Of a DNA stretch of 64,000 bases, positions 36,015 to 48,010 are shown in pieces (within the stretch, counting starts at the first letter, position 1; each line of letters opens with the position of its first letter). The notes under the pieces were generated by a model. It was not told the DNA's origin. It saw only the letters and a list, made by a program, of their open reading frames with translations, and did not search any database. Source of the DNA: Liquidambar formosana (lineage: Eukaryota > Streptophyta > Magnoliopsida > Saxifragales > Altingiaceae). Both the position numbers and the translations under genes were made by a program. The stretch covers positions 26,950,717 to 27,014,716 of the forward strand of contig CM077828.1 of assembly GCA_039720395.1 (NCBI GenBank). Direction: 5' to 3'.

Positions 36015-36304
36015 GGATTGTTTGGTTGTCCAATTCGAAATTAAATAATTTAAGAAATTTTACATAGTATTAAAGGCATAATCTATCATCTTGAATTAAC
36101 AAATTCAAGATATCATCACAAATAAGAGTGGAAATTCAAAATAGTGGCATTCCATGAATTCCTTAGAATTGATTTTACAACATCAATAATAGTAATAACT
36201 TCAACATTTTAAAGCATTATAATTCAAGACAATAGATTTATACCTTCAATCCTATGTTAAATTTCTTAAATTGTTTAATTTCGAATTGGACAACCAAATA
36301 GGCC
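36015..36304. mobile_element. Tourist-like MITE, about 290 bp
   Basis: The left terminus reads GGATTGTTTGGTTGTCCAAT and the right ATTGGACAACCAAATAGGCC. The inverted repeats extend inward over CGAAATTAAATAATTTAAG. TAA precedes it; the right-hand copy of the duplication is unclear. Confidence 0.75.
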
Positions 36305-36739
36305 ATTAATATTTTTCTTATATTTTACCATTTTTGAACTCTCGATAGCTCTGTAGATATCGATAGTTAAGCCATTGATAAACATAGTGGATCTAGCTTC
36401 CCCCAACCCCAACCCCTTCTCTCAAAATATTTTGATCGACGATCACAGCAGCGGAGGACGAAACCCTAGCAGCGGAGAGAGAGAAAATGGAGGCACATTC
36501 CAGAGTTGATTCTGTCGGCCAAAACCCTAGTAGCAGTTGTCGAAACCCTAGCAACGGAGAGTCTCATTTGTATTTCTCAATCTCGCTCATCTGAGAAGGG
36601 AGAGAATGAGAGAAAATAGAGGCCAAATGAGGAAATGGGGAAATGGGGAAAGGCAAGAGGGGATTAGATCACTGACATTTCGTGGGAGGAAAAGGGAAAA
36701 TGGGGTAAAGGCAAATGGGAGTAATTTTTTTATTGAAAA

Positions 36740-36933
36740 AGTATTTCTCTCTTAACTTTGTTGTAATATTTTTATTAAAAAAATAATATTTTAATGGTAA
36801 CAATAGTGTAGTTATGGATGGCCACGGAAATGCTTAGCCACGGATATTTTTGTGGCTTTAGCTAAAATTTTTGCCACACACCTTAAATCTGTGGCTACAT
36901 TTAGTGGCTAATAGCATCTTTTTTTTGTAGTGA
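36740..36933. mobile_element. Possible end of a CACTA-type transposon
   Basis: Read on the minus strand, the sequence starts CACTACAAAAAAAAGATG at 36933 and carries several subterminal GTGGCTA/TAGCCAC motifs. CACTACAAAAA ends and subterminal repeats are typical of CACTA elements. No matching second end was found to the left, so it is partial. The gene-like A/G-rich stretch at about 36420-36720 has no stable reading frame. Confidence 0.5.
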
Positions 36934-37439
36934 ATAATAATAATAATAATAGTTAAAGGCACATTTATTTGCCAAAGCAAGTGGACTCAAAAGTGTACAT
37001 TTTTTGAGTCTGTTGTGCAGCTCCTCTTACAAAAAGACAAAAAGAAAATCTCCAAGAATGTACGTACTCCGAGTCTATTGTGGGGTTCCTCTGAGTGGAA
37101 AAAAAGGGTGGTACAAATTAATTTGAAACGATGGGATGGGGTCAGTAATTACAGCAGACCCAAAGCCTAACCTTATTTGATTTATACCCAACTTAACCCA
37201 ACCTAGGCTCAAATTGGAACCTTAGGTAGGGCGATTTGTATTTGCGGCTCTCCACGAGGGAGGCCTTGATTCCCTTGTTTTAAAGATTAATCATACTGTA
37301 GTTAAGTTTTTGGACAATTATTGTCCTTATCATTCACATGTAGTTTGCTTTGTTTTGTATTTTTTTTTTTTTTTTTTAAAAAGCCAAAAAAACTCTGAAA
37401 TTCTTTTTTTTTTTGATAATCATAAACTCTGAAATTCTT

Positions 37440-39200
37440 AGTAAAGACTATAACAGACTATAACACCCCTTGTTCGAATAGGCCAATATATGCCCTACAC
37501 CAATTGGACCATTATCTTCATTTTGCCGTTGAATGATGATTCATTGTTTCGGAAACAAAAATTTGTTCAAAGGTAATGGAATTGCCCTCGAAGATCTGAT
37601 ACAGCAGTCACCACTCTGGCAGAATGCAAATGCCAATGTGGCAAGCAATGAATGGAAGTCCAAGAAGTCTTGAGCAGCCACTAGTTGAGCTCTATCTTAA
37701 TCAATTGGGTGACGAGTGAAAACATGGAAAAGAAATTATGATGTAAATTTAATTCATTTTCATTAATGCAACAATTCCCAGTTCGAAAGATAAAGCATAA
37801 AATTGGGTATAATTCATTTGTCACATATAATAGAAATACAATGATCTACAAGTTTTAGTCGAAGGCATACCGAGAACAAATGTTGGAGGTCGTCCTGTCA
37901 CCTACTTCTTCATCTTGTGTGCAGCTTAATTCAATCATGGACTTTCGTCTCATATATAAGAGGCAAACTTGAAAACAAAAGCTCAAAAAAACCATGACAC
38001 AGCTGAAGTGCTTCACTATGAGATCTACAAAAATCTCAAAGGCAAAAATTAATTCTTCTTCCCCTTGATTTTTTTTTTTTCAAAAAAAAAAAAAAAAAAA
38101 ATGTTAACAGGCTATGCCACTGTTAAGAAACACTAGAGATTGCCTTAAAAGAAGGGGTATAACGCGAAGGCTGGAGATACAACCAGTTAAAGAAGTTGTA
38201 AGTCTTCAAGGCAGATCAATAGTAAGAAATGGCGAAGTTGGCTATGCTATGGATAGTGAATTTATAATTTCTAGAGATGTTCTGTTTATGAACATTTGCC
38301 ACCCAGCTCCTTTCTGTCTCCATTTTTATTTTTTCTTTGGGTAATTTTTGGCCTAAGCCTTGCTCATAATAATGTGATTTACCAAAAAGAACAGAAAAAG
38401 AGAAAGGATATGAGCTGATACCCATCTTGGGTCACAGGCTTCACACAGGCTTATCATTTGGACCCTTTAATTCGTGTGGTAATTTTTGGCCTAATTAAGC
38501 CTTGCTCATAATAATGGGATTTACCAAAAAGAATAGAAAAAGAGGAAGGATATGAGCTGATACGCATCTTGGGTCACAAGCCCACTTCGAGGTATTGTTT
38601 ACTCTAGCCCAGCCCATCAACTAGCCTAATGGGTTTGTCCTTCTGAGCCCTAAACTCAAAAGATGCCTTGCTAAGAGAGTGTCAAGCGTCTTATAAGCTC
38701 ATCTTAAGTATTATCTGCAACCGATATGGGACACTAACAATTTGAAAATAAATAAATTAAGGCTTAGTTTGGTTTTCAAAAGATAAAGGAAAAATGAAAG
38801 GAAATGACTGATAGTTGCTTAGAAACGAATACCTTTCTAGAGCATTTTTAAGCTTTATTTTCCTTTTATTTTTATTTTTATTGTTATTATTGTTATTATT
38901 ATTATTATTATTGTCTTTCTCTCAAGTTTTCCTGATCTAACAAAATTTATTGAGAATTAGCAATATCCACGAGACATACCATTTTTGAAGAAAAAATTAA
39001 AATGCCGAATTAGGGTAAAATGACGAGAATAACCCTGAGCTTTTGGTGAATTTTGGGCATCTTTGGAACTAGCATTCCAGTGGTTCCGCCTTGAGTGACC
39101 CGTGGGTTAACTCCCAGTTTCATTGAAAAATCAAGGTCAACCCATAGGGTTGGCTTTTTGTGCTTTTAAAAAACAAAAAGTTGAATTTGCCCTCTTCATG
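37440..39200. other. Spacer with duplicated and tandem segments
   Basis: 37455-37740 pairs with 29640-29930. Between the repeats I found no recognisable gene. A 76-codon frame at 38114-38344 has no domain I know and ends in the tandem duplication. Confidence 0.45.
38341..38582. repeat. Tandem duplication, 138-bp period
   Basis: GTAATTTTTGGCCTAAGCCT at 38341 recurs at 38479 with a small insertion. Both copies run through GGATATGAGCTGATAC and CATCTTGGGTCACA. There are two copies only. Confidence 0.8.
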
Positions 39201-40063
39201 ATTTCATTTACTGGGAGTTTACCTAAGTGGATGACCATAAATCACCAGTGTCAAATTCTATAAACAAGTCAAAGTTAACCAAAGTGATATGGCATACCAG
39301 TCTGAGGATAGTAAGTCACATAAAGGATTTGTTTGTTTCGGCATAACGTGCTTTATGGTGTAAAAGCATTTTCATGTAAATCCAACAAGAAGTAAAATTT
39401 GGATTTCCAAATACTTTTTCATTGTTTGGTTTGCCTTTTGAAATAGGATAGAATTTCTTCTCTTTATAGAGTTATTTGTAGTTATTTACAGATCATGTTC
39501 TTTTACACCATATCGATCAACGACTTACACCTAAAAAAAAAGGAATAAGAAAAAGAAAGCGTAAGTCATTTTCCATTTTTTGTAAAATGGATTACATCAT
39601 TTTCATTTTCCAAGCCTAACTAAACATCGCAAATTAGTGTTTTACATGCAATTTATTTTCTCCTATTTTACACCGAAACAAATGGAGCCTAGACATGCAG
39701 GAACTTTGCCGAGACCACTTAGAACATCAGGTGCAAAGAATGCTAGAATCTGAGATCCTAACCCCTTATTTCTTCCAGGAAAATAAAAATAACATGAAAA
39801 GAATAACACCACAGTAAATCGAGAAAATTAAAAAGAAGAAAATTAAAAGAAATAATCTAAAATGACATGGAACACATTACAACTATCGCAATATGGATAA
39901 AAGGAAGACAAATCTCTACAAACAAACAAGCATACATCGTTTTTTACTAAGGGCATCAGGATGTGAATAATAGAAAACAAATCCGGCCGGCCAGATACAC
40001 AAATATGCATACAATATATAAAAACAAATAAAAGAAATTCACATCTCCATGCACGAGAATTAA

Positions 40064-40365
40064 GGGTCCGTTTGGGTGTCCAATTCAAAATTAAACAATT
40101 TTAAGAAATTTTACACAATATTAAAGGCACAATTCATTATCTTGAATTGACAAATTTAAAATATGATAATCATCATCACAAATAAGAGTGGAAATTCCAA
40201 ATAGTGGCATTTTATGAATTTCTTAAAATTGATTCTACAACATCAACTATAGTAATAACTCCAACATTTTAAAATATTCTAATTCAAGGTGATAGATTTA
40301 TACTTTCAATACTACGTAATATTTATTGAATTGTTTAATTTCGAATTGGACAAGCAAACAAGCCC
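40064..40365. mobile_element. Tourist-like MITE, 302 bp
   Basis: The ends are GGGTCCGTTTGGGTGTCCAA and TTGGACAAGCAAACAAGCCC. They are flanked by TAA at 40061-40063 and 40366-40368, a clean 3-bp target duplication. It is the most complete member of the family in this window. Confidence 0.82.
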
Positions 40366-41182
40366 TAAACTAATATGCATGTTGTGCACTTCAAGGTGGA
40401 CTTAAAAAATAAATAAATAAATAAACATGGAGTGAATCATGTCAAACCACGGATGAGAAGATAATAAAAACAGGGGGCTGTTTTTTCTTTTTTTTCTTTT
40501 TTTTCTTCTGACAAAAGGCTAGTAGTCCAAACTTTAGGGAACATCACCAATGAATACTTCTCCAGTTTTTCTACATACTACACACAGGAAACGATTATGC
40601 TCTGCCTTCTTCATAAATTGCACCTCAATCCTTTTTACAGTGCTGGACTTCCCTGAAACAAAAAGTCTTGATGGTAAAACACATGAATAATCACCTATAT
40701 TCCAGTATTATCAAGAGAGAACTAATCAAAATCAAAGCATATGTGATGCTATCTATCTTAATTCATTCCACTCAATAAAGAAAAGATTAAAATGGAAGAG
40801 AGAGTTAAATTACCACAACCAACCCTACTGTGAAATCAGCTTATTTAGGGATTATTAAATACTACTATATTATTTGTTGAAAAGAATGATAATGTGTTAA
40901 CCAAAAATAAAAATAACAGAAACAAACAAATGATAATGTGATGGTAGTTGGCCTGTGTGAAGCATTTTATTCTATTTTATTTAACAATGCTACAGTTAAT
41001 AGTTGTATTATAATCTATGGGCATTGAAGACTACTGCCCAAGTGATCTATTGTCTTTGTCTCTCATTCAATCCAGTGCAAAATGTACTTAATGTCTAAAA
41101 CGTCCAAGATCCGTCCAACTCTGTCCAAACTTCAAGGAGCCAAGTTGAGCCGAGATTGAACCTACCTACACCGTAATGAGCC

Positions 41183-41837
41183 TAGGGATGGCAATGGGTC
41201 GGGTCGGATGCGGGTCGGCACTACCCCATACCCGACCCGACCTTTAATTTCTTATACCCGTGCCCGACCCGATACCCGATGGGTATGAACAATTAACCCC
41301 CATCCCCGATCTACTGTTTTATTGGACTACCCATGCCCGACCCGCCCATACCCGACCGCCCTGTTGTGAGGATTTTTTTCCCCCAAATTCCATTTTTTTT
41401 GTTACTTACACCTATTACATGTTATTCATATAATTATATACCAAGCTTATAAATGTTTTTAGCACCTAATTAATATGATCTTGTTCAAATAAAATCATAC
41501 CTAATATGATCACACAAATATTGTACACAAACATAAAGATTAAAAAACAATAAAAATACATAATGAGCCTTCGAATGGACTCCATAAGCCTATATCAAGA
41601 TAGGTTTAAGTAGGTATTTATATTTTATTGTAAAAAATATATATATTTTGTAAATATAGCGGGTTGGGTCGGGTCTTCGGGTTTTTTCTTGTTGGGATCC
41701 ATACCCGACCCGTATCCGAAACTTTTTAAAAATTTATACCCATACCCGACCCAATACCCGAAAAAAAAAAATAACCCGCCCATTCGGGTATGGATCGAGT
41801 CGGGACCCTATGGATCGGGGCGAAATTGCCATCCCTA
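41183..41837. mobile_element. Non-autonomous hAT-like element, 655 bp
   Basis: The termini are TAGGGATGGCAAT and ATTGCCATCCCTA. An 8-bp target duplication, AATGAGCC, occurs at 41175-41182 and 41838-41845. The paralogous 3' flank of the intact NLR unit has a single AATGAGCC (about 6063-6070, in CCGTAATGAGCCTGAG), so the empty site is present in the same window. The interior carries repeated GGGTCGGGT and CCCGACCC motifs near both ends and no transposase. Confidence 0.88.
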
Positions 41838-42177
41838 AATGAGCCTCAATTTATGACAAGATCAAGTCAAATTCCCTAAACAGGAGTTTAATCTAAGCTA
41901 AGTAATGATTGCATGTCTAGGCTTATATCTGCTTGTTAATGATGATTCTCTACTTGATAGTACATAAACATTTATTGAATTTTTCCATATATTTTTACTG
42001 CTTTTACCTTGCCCTGGAAAGGGGCCAGATGCAGGGGTTAACTTTCATGGATGCAGTCCTTTGCATAGAAAGAGGGGTTTTGTCCCAATTGAGTTTGCAA
42101 AGATGAAGACGTACCATCATCGTCCTTTGGGTAAGTAATTGCAACAAACTTACCCCAGTATTCGTCTCATCTAGCAT

Positions 42178-44524
42178 TTAGTTCTCATGGTCGTCATCAT
42201 TGTGATCCGAATGCTCTTGCTCAATTTCATTACTAACCTCCAATTCCTCAACCATATCCTCTTCTTCCTCAATTTCTTGATTGACCTCCAATTTCTGAAC
42301 AAGAAGATAAAATAAGAATAAGCTTAATGATATCAAAAGAGGTCATCCTATTCCATTTGCAACGGTGCAACAATGAGGAAAAGATAACTAATGATGAATT
42401 CTATAAAAAGTTGGTTATGTGCAGTGATGTTAAAATGTCTTTGCAACTCTTACTATACCTCCAAATGGAATCCTTCTGCCTCCAAGACTCACCCCAACAT
42501 CATTCAGTATTAAAATTATGAATTCTAAAAAGGTGGTTTTGGGATAGAGGAGTAGGGCATTAAAGAGAGCCATGGCATTCGGTGGTTACAGAAAAGAGAG
42601 AAAGATTAGAACTGTTGAGAGAGTAACTGAACCCATTCATTCACACTATTTGGTTTGATTTTGTTGGTAAGGATTTATTTTTATAAATTGAATTAAGAGA
42701 GACAAATACAGAGACCCATTATATTACACCTTAGCCTCACCCTTCATGTAGTAGTTAAAATTATTTTTTGTTAACTATTAAGGGTCGAGACATACCTCTC
42801 TTTCGAAGAGCTCTTGTACGGTCTTATTGAGGTCTCCCATCCAAAGATCCATTACTATCTGTAGCTTTGGTGTGCGAAGGTTTCCCATAGAGAAAGCCTT
42901 TATTTTAGGGCATTTATAGATCAGGACATCTTCCAGCAATGGCAAGTGAAAAGCATAGGGACTCTGGCAGAAGCTTGTGAAGTTTGGTAGATAATAAAGA
43001 TGCAAAAGTTGTAATTGAGGGATTACGATTTTATCCCTTCTGTCTGCTTCTTCGTTCTCTCCCTTCACTACTATTTCTTCCATCATTTCGCAATATCCTA
43101 TAAATAGTCGTTCAAGGTGAACAAGAGCTCTAGCCATGGAAGGAGAGAATAAATTTCTCAAATTTCCGCAATGGCTAACCACAAGCTTTTTTAGGTTTTG
43201 AAAGACCCAGCTAGGATATAAAACTTGCACACCCATCGAATTGTGTAAACATGTGAAATATTTCAAATTTTGTTAGATAAAAATAACAGAATTTGCATTC
43301 CTAGGGTGGTTAATTTCCCCTGCCCCCTGTTTTCTTAAATTGTGAAGTTGCATACCTTTTCATTGAAAAGATATTTCAATTTAGGTAGATCATACAAACA
43401 CAATTTCTTCAGCTTAGGGAGGAGCACTGCATCTCTTTCCTCAACAATCAGCGCTTCTACTTCAAATACCTCTACCAGTGAGGCACAATGTCGTATCATG
43501 AGGACTTCTAGTTTTTGAAACCCAGGTGGCAGCAAATTTGAAAGGATAACCAACAGCTTGTTACAACTTTCTACACGGATCTCTCTCAGTTTACCAAAGG
43601 AGTGGGCTAGCAGTCGACCATCGAGTATCCCTTCCACGTTGTCCTCCAAGCTTGGGAATATGATTTGCTGCCAACAACCCAATTGTGTCAAATCATAGTC
43701 ACTATGATCTGTGTGTGTAGGCAACAAAACGAGATAATGGGTACATGCGTCACATCACAAGTCCCAAAATATCAAAGTGAGCCCTCCACTACAGGAATAT
43801 GCCCTACAAAAGGGGCAATCCTGTTATTTTACAAATTTGTTTTCAGAAAAATAAAAATGCAGAGAGCCATATATGGCAAGAATTCTCTCAAAGCATCCAC
43901 GGGACTAAAGTGGTGACACATGTAACAAGATATCGAAATAGTCGTACAGTATTTCTTTATTTTTTCTCTTCAAATGTGTAAATGTTGCGACTTCATAGTC
44001 AGTGACTTCAATCATAGAAATTTTTCTTAGAAATTAAAAAAAAAAAAATTCTTATTAAGAAAATGTAGTTTGGATTTCGAGTAATGTAGCTACCTGTTCA
44101 TGAAATTCTTCATGGGAACTCACACTGATTGTCCTTTGCAATTGTGCACCCAGAAATGCTAGCATGCATGCATTCGTATTGGCGTTGTTGAGTGTCAATT
44201 CTTTCAATGTAGGCCATTTGAAAGTGTAAGATTCAGGACTACAACTCCTGATGTTTGGTAGATTTTTAAGACGGAGACGGTTTAGTTGAGGAAACACGAT
44301 TACTTTTGTTGCCTCTTCATCTTGCTCGCCGTCTTCTTGATCTTTGCCAACAATTTCCATTATGGCACAATCGGTAACCCATAGTTCTTCAAGTTTCACG
44401 AGACTTTCAACTATAGAAGGGGTGAATATATTTTTCAAACTCCAACAGGCTTGAACTTCTAGTGATCGTAGGTTTTGAAAGCCTCGAATTCCTAGGGGGA
44501 CCTTCTTCCGGGGCAGTTCCATTT
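42178..44524 (-). pseudogene. 5'-truncated CC-NB-LRR paralogue (unit 3)
   Basis: Minus-strand pieces match intact-gene exon 2 (44524-44094), exon 3 (43667-43356, 104 codons), exon 4 (43224-42796) and the acidic exon 5 (42294-42178, stop at 42178-42180). Exon 1, with the CC, NB-ARC and first LRRs, is absent: homology ends near 44515 in unrelated CT-rich DNA. The exon 4 acceptor reads CAA where the intact gene has CAG, and using the next AG would shift the frame. The LRR frames are otherwise open, so this copy decayed later or more slowly than unit 2. Confidence 0.82.
42451..42519 (-). pseudogene. NB-ARC kinase-2 micro-relic (unit 3 copy)
   Basis: The minus-strand translation resembles ILILNDVG...LGGRRIPFGG, as expected downstream of a kinase-2 strand. 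It corresponds to the relic at 6690-6755 in the intact unit, so it predates their duplication. Confidence 0.5.
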
Positions 44525-44590
44525 TTATGGTTATTGGGCATTTTATTTCAAAATATAGAGTGGAAGAAAAGTTAATTCCACTTTTAGGGT

Positions 44591-44645
44591 AAATCGTGTT
44601 GGGCCAACACGATTTTAGCAAAATCGTGTTGGCCCAACACGATTT
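44591..44645. repeat. Paired palindromes forming a 55-bp inverted repeat
   Basis: AAATCGTGTTGGGCCAACAC with its continuation GATTT (44591-44615) is a near-perfect palindrome. It is followed after five bases by its exact reverse complement (44621-44645). The DNA can fold as one long hairpin or as two small ones. It lies about 70 bp beyond the breakpoint of NLR unit 3. Confidence 0.85.
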
Positions 44646-44814
44646 TGCTCTGTATACTTCCCCTCCCTTCCCTTGCTATACTGCCCATGTATACTGTCAA
44701 CCCAATCCGTATGCAAAAACCAAAAAACCCAAACAATACATACAATGCATACCGTATAAAAAAACCAAAACACCCAAACACCGTATAAAGAATCACACAC
44801 CCGTATATTCGAAA

Positions 44815-45255
44815 ACTCCAGTCGCACTCTCACTCTCACTCTCCCTCTCACTCTTTCTCTGTCAGTCTCACTCCCGCTCGATCTCGATCTCGATCACCAG
44901 CTCAGGCGGAATCTCTGTCCATCTCTCTCGCGATCTCGATCTCGAGTCGCACACTCTCCCTCTCTCTCTCATTCTCATTCTCACTGTCTCTTTCTCTGGA
45001 TCGCGTCTGGATCGCGATATCGATGTAGATCTGAGTTACCGCCGCCGCCGACGTTGAAGCTCCGACCGCCGCCGCCAACGTCGAAGCTCCTTCCTCCGTC
45101 GTAGACGAAGCCCCATCCTCCGCCGTCGACGCCGTATACCAGTCAGCAGCCGGCGAGATCTAGATCTGAGTTACCGCCGCCGCCGACGTCGAAGCTCCTT
45201 CCTCCGTCGTAGACGAAGCCCCATCCTCCGCCGTCGACGCCGTATACCAGTCAGC
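44815..45255. repeat. CT-rich stretch and a GCC-rich tandem duplication
   Basis: CT/TC microsatellite text (44815-45000) is followed by two copies of a GCC-rich block, about 45028-45147 and 45162-45255. The second copy lacks about 26 internal bases. In one frame the block reads VEAPSSVVDEAPSSAVDAVY. It could be a captured coding fragment, but stops follow and I cannot identify it. Confidence 0.6.
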
Positions 45256-46089
45256 TCACACATCACTGCAAGGGTAAGGGCGTCCGTACCCATCTCTCTC
45301 TCTCTTTGTGAAATGTATCAATTGGAACTGTATTTGCATTATTATTATTATTTTTTTGTTAACAATAAAAATGCAGAACCATAATCTTGAATATAATCGG
45401 GTAATGGCTGGAAGTTTTATACTTTCTCTCTGGGTCTCCCTCACGAAGAGAAGTTCAAACTGGTTGTGTTGAATGTGCAGCAAGCGGAAACAATAAAAAT
45501 TGAAAAAAAAAAAAAAATTTGGAACTGTTGAAGAAGTTTTACTTCAACAATTTTCTCTTGTGTTGTTATTGTGAGGTGGAAAAAAGTGTAACAAATTATA
45601 ATCCATTGATAAATTGAAAAAAAAAAAAAAAAAATTTTGAGAAGAAGGGTTAGACTATTTGTTTCAGGAGGGTTAGATGTGTGAAAGAGGAGGGTTAGAT
45701 GTGTGAAAGAGGGTGAAGCAGAGAGAAGAAGAGAAAATTGTTGAATTGAATTGAATTGAATTCCTGTTGAATTGAATTGAATTCCTGTTGAATTGAACTG
45801 ATTCCTGTTGAATTGAATTCTTTCAAACAAATCAGATTCTTACATCTTCCAGATTTTGACAAATCACAGCTATCTGTAAAAAAATGATTGACTTTCAAGC
45901 TATAGAGGACTCATTTTCTTTCTGGAAAATTAGAATAACTGGAAGAAGACAATACCCTTTTAAGGGAGGGTATCTTAGAAAATAAAATAAAATAAATTAT
46001 TAAATTTTTTTAATATGGCAATAATTTTAGAACTTTTAAAAACGAAAAATGACCAATAATATAAAAACGGAAAAAGTATTTATTTGTTT
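45256..46089. other. Gene-free stretch with a small minisatellite
   Basis: No gene recognised. A minisatellite at about 45738-45820 repeats CCTGTTGAATTGAATTGAAT-like units three to four times. A-runs occur at 45503-45517 and 45617-45634. Confidence 0.55.
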
Positions 46090-46410
46090 CTCATTTTCTA
46101 ATTCAAATTGAAATTAAATAATTATTATAGTATATATTACAAAGTATTAAAAGTATAAATTCATAATTTTTAAATGAGATTATTAAAAAGAATTGAGTAT
46201 TGGGACTATGAAAAAGAATTGAGTCTTTGATGTCATAGAACCAATTTTTAGAAAATTCATGAAGTGTTTCTATTTTGAATTTTCTCACATTTGTGATGAA
46301 AAACATCATTCTTTTAAATTTGTTCATTCAATATGATAGATTTGTGCTTTAAATACTGTGTAAAAAAAAAATATTAATTGCTTAATTTTCAATTAAACGC
46401 ATAAACAAAC
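46090..46410. mobile_element. Degraded Tourist-like MITE
   Basis: The interior matches the 36015/40064 family (AAATTAAATAATT near the left, GCTTAATTTTCAATTAAACG near the right), but both termini have diverged and no target duplication is clear. Confidence 0.5.
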
Positions 46411-48010
46411 ATACTATGTAATATTTAATCAGGCATTAAAAAAATAAAATAAAAAAGATCATATTTTAAAGTGAATAATATCCACTTTATTAGAGGGTAA
46501 AGAGAAATGCATTGTAGCATGAAAGTCATATCAAATGCTTTAAATAGGGCTTAAAATTTGAAATATTTAACACCTAATTTGTCAAACCTAATGACTCTGC
46601 TATACCATCACTCTTATAGCTGTAGTGTGATTAATTAATAACAAAAGTGTAAAATATATTATTCTATTGCAAATCGCTCTCGGTAATGTTAGTTGAAATG
46701 TAAGAGCATTTCGCAAATATTCTAGTTTCTAATATTAGCATTTTCCAAGTGAACCACCCAAAAACATACCCTCGCGCGTTCCAAGATAATCAATGAGTCA
46801 AATTATTATTGTTTGTGAAATTTAAATACAATTAACTCGAGATTATGTTTTCATGAGGTGACATTGAACAACTCACTTTAACATGGGCAAATAATGCTAG
46901 GCCACATGAAGGCCATTTAAGGATTCTTTCGTGATTTATACGAAAAGGCAAGGGTATTGATCGAAAAAGGAAAAAACATCCATGGTCTGAACAATTTATT
47001 TAGTTTTTATTTTTTGGCTAAGTAAGATAGGCATTCATAGTCTGAACACCCTCTCTTAAAGAATGATCGAAATTCGATTTAAATTCTATGTGTTTAGTTG
47101 AATTCAACCAACAAGTGACAACTTGAATTTTGTTTAAATAAAGAGACGGGTGGAATTTCGGTACAAGCCTATCTGATTTGCCATAATTTTTTAAAATTTC
47201 TTATACTAAATACAAATAATTGACTTGAACTCAACGTCTCAAAGCAGTCAAAAACCCATGAGTGTTTCCTCAGGTATATAAATAACAAAAGTGGGTTCTC
47301 AAGCACTTTGAGTGGCAACAAGATGGAAGAGTAAAGGTGCACATGTTTAATTCTGATTTGTTTGAGTAATGAAAGATTGAAGAGGATTCATTCATTTAAA
47401 CCCCTAAAATCTTGATATGTCTATAACAGGGGAAAATAAATCTATCCAAAAACTAAAATGTTATACTCACAAAAGAGTGAATTTTTTTCTCTTAATGTCA
47501 CCGAAAAATAATATATTAATGGTGCACGATTGTCATACAAGGACATATATTAACTTCTTCTTTTGTTTTTTGGTACATGATAATTAGGTGCGATATTTGT
47601 TCATGTGGCAATCATTCATAGGTGTGAGTGTCATTTTAAGTATTTAAAACTTGATTTCATAGTCTGACTTGTTCAAACAAAAAAAACTAGATGGATGTTG
47701 ATGTCAACTGTATCAAATTGCATGTAACTTGCAGTGGAATGGATGTGACATGGCTGGGTCATCCATATAATCATCTTATACATGCTTTCTGTGAAAATTT
47801 AGATGAGCGGCCAAAATGTGCACAGGTCAATCTAAATTATGAATCCTCATACTTATACCACACTTTAAGAGTTAAGACATGTTTTAATATTTTCGGCTTC
47901 AGTCTTAATGTTGAAGTTTATATTTCATACATATGGCAAGGAATCAGAAACTATAATATAAAATGTTGAAGTTTTGGAGCTTACCCAATAGTATATTGTA
48001 TGTTCTTCAG
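46411..48010. other. Gene-free stretch upstream of the kinase exons
   Basis: I searched here for the missing kinase N-lobe (glycine loop and VAVK-type lysine strand) and found none. The open frame at 47691-47969 has no recognisable domain. Confidence 0.45.

Larger units (their letters stand above)
39200..42177. repeat. 3' flank of NLR unit 3, enlarged by two insertions
   Basis: Paralogous to about 4600-6325. It contains the MITE at 40064-40365, the hAT element at 41183-41837 and an insertion near 39320-39690 that splits the unit between AAGTCACATAAAGG and GACATGCAGGAAC. No gene recognised. Confidence 0.6.

Noticed and set aside
47691..47969. 92-codon frame upstream of the kinase exons
   Set aside because: I tested whether it could be the missing N-lobe. 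It has no glycine loop or VAVK-type lysine and no homology I recognise.
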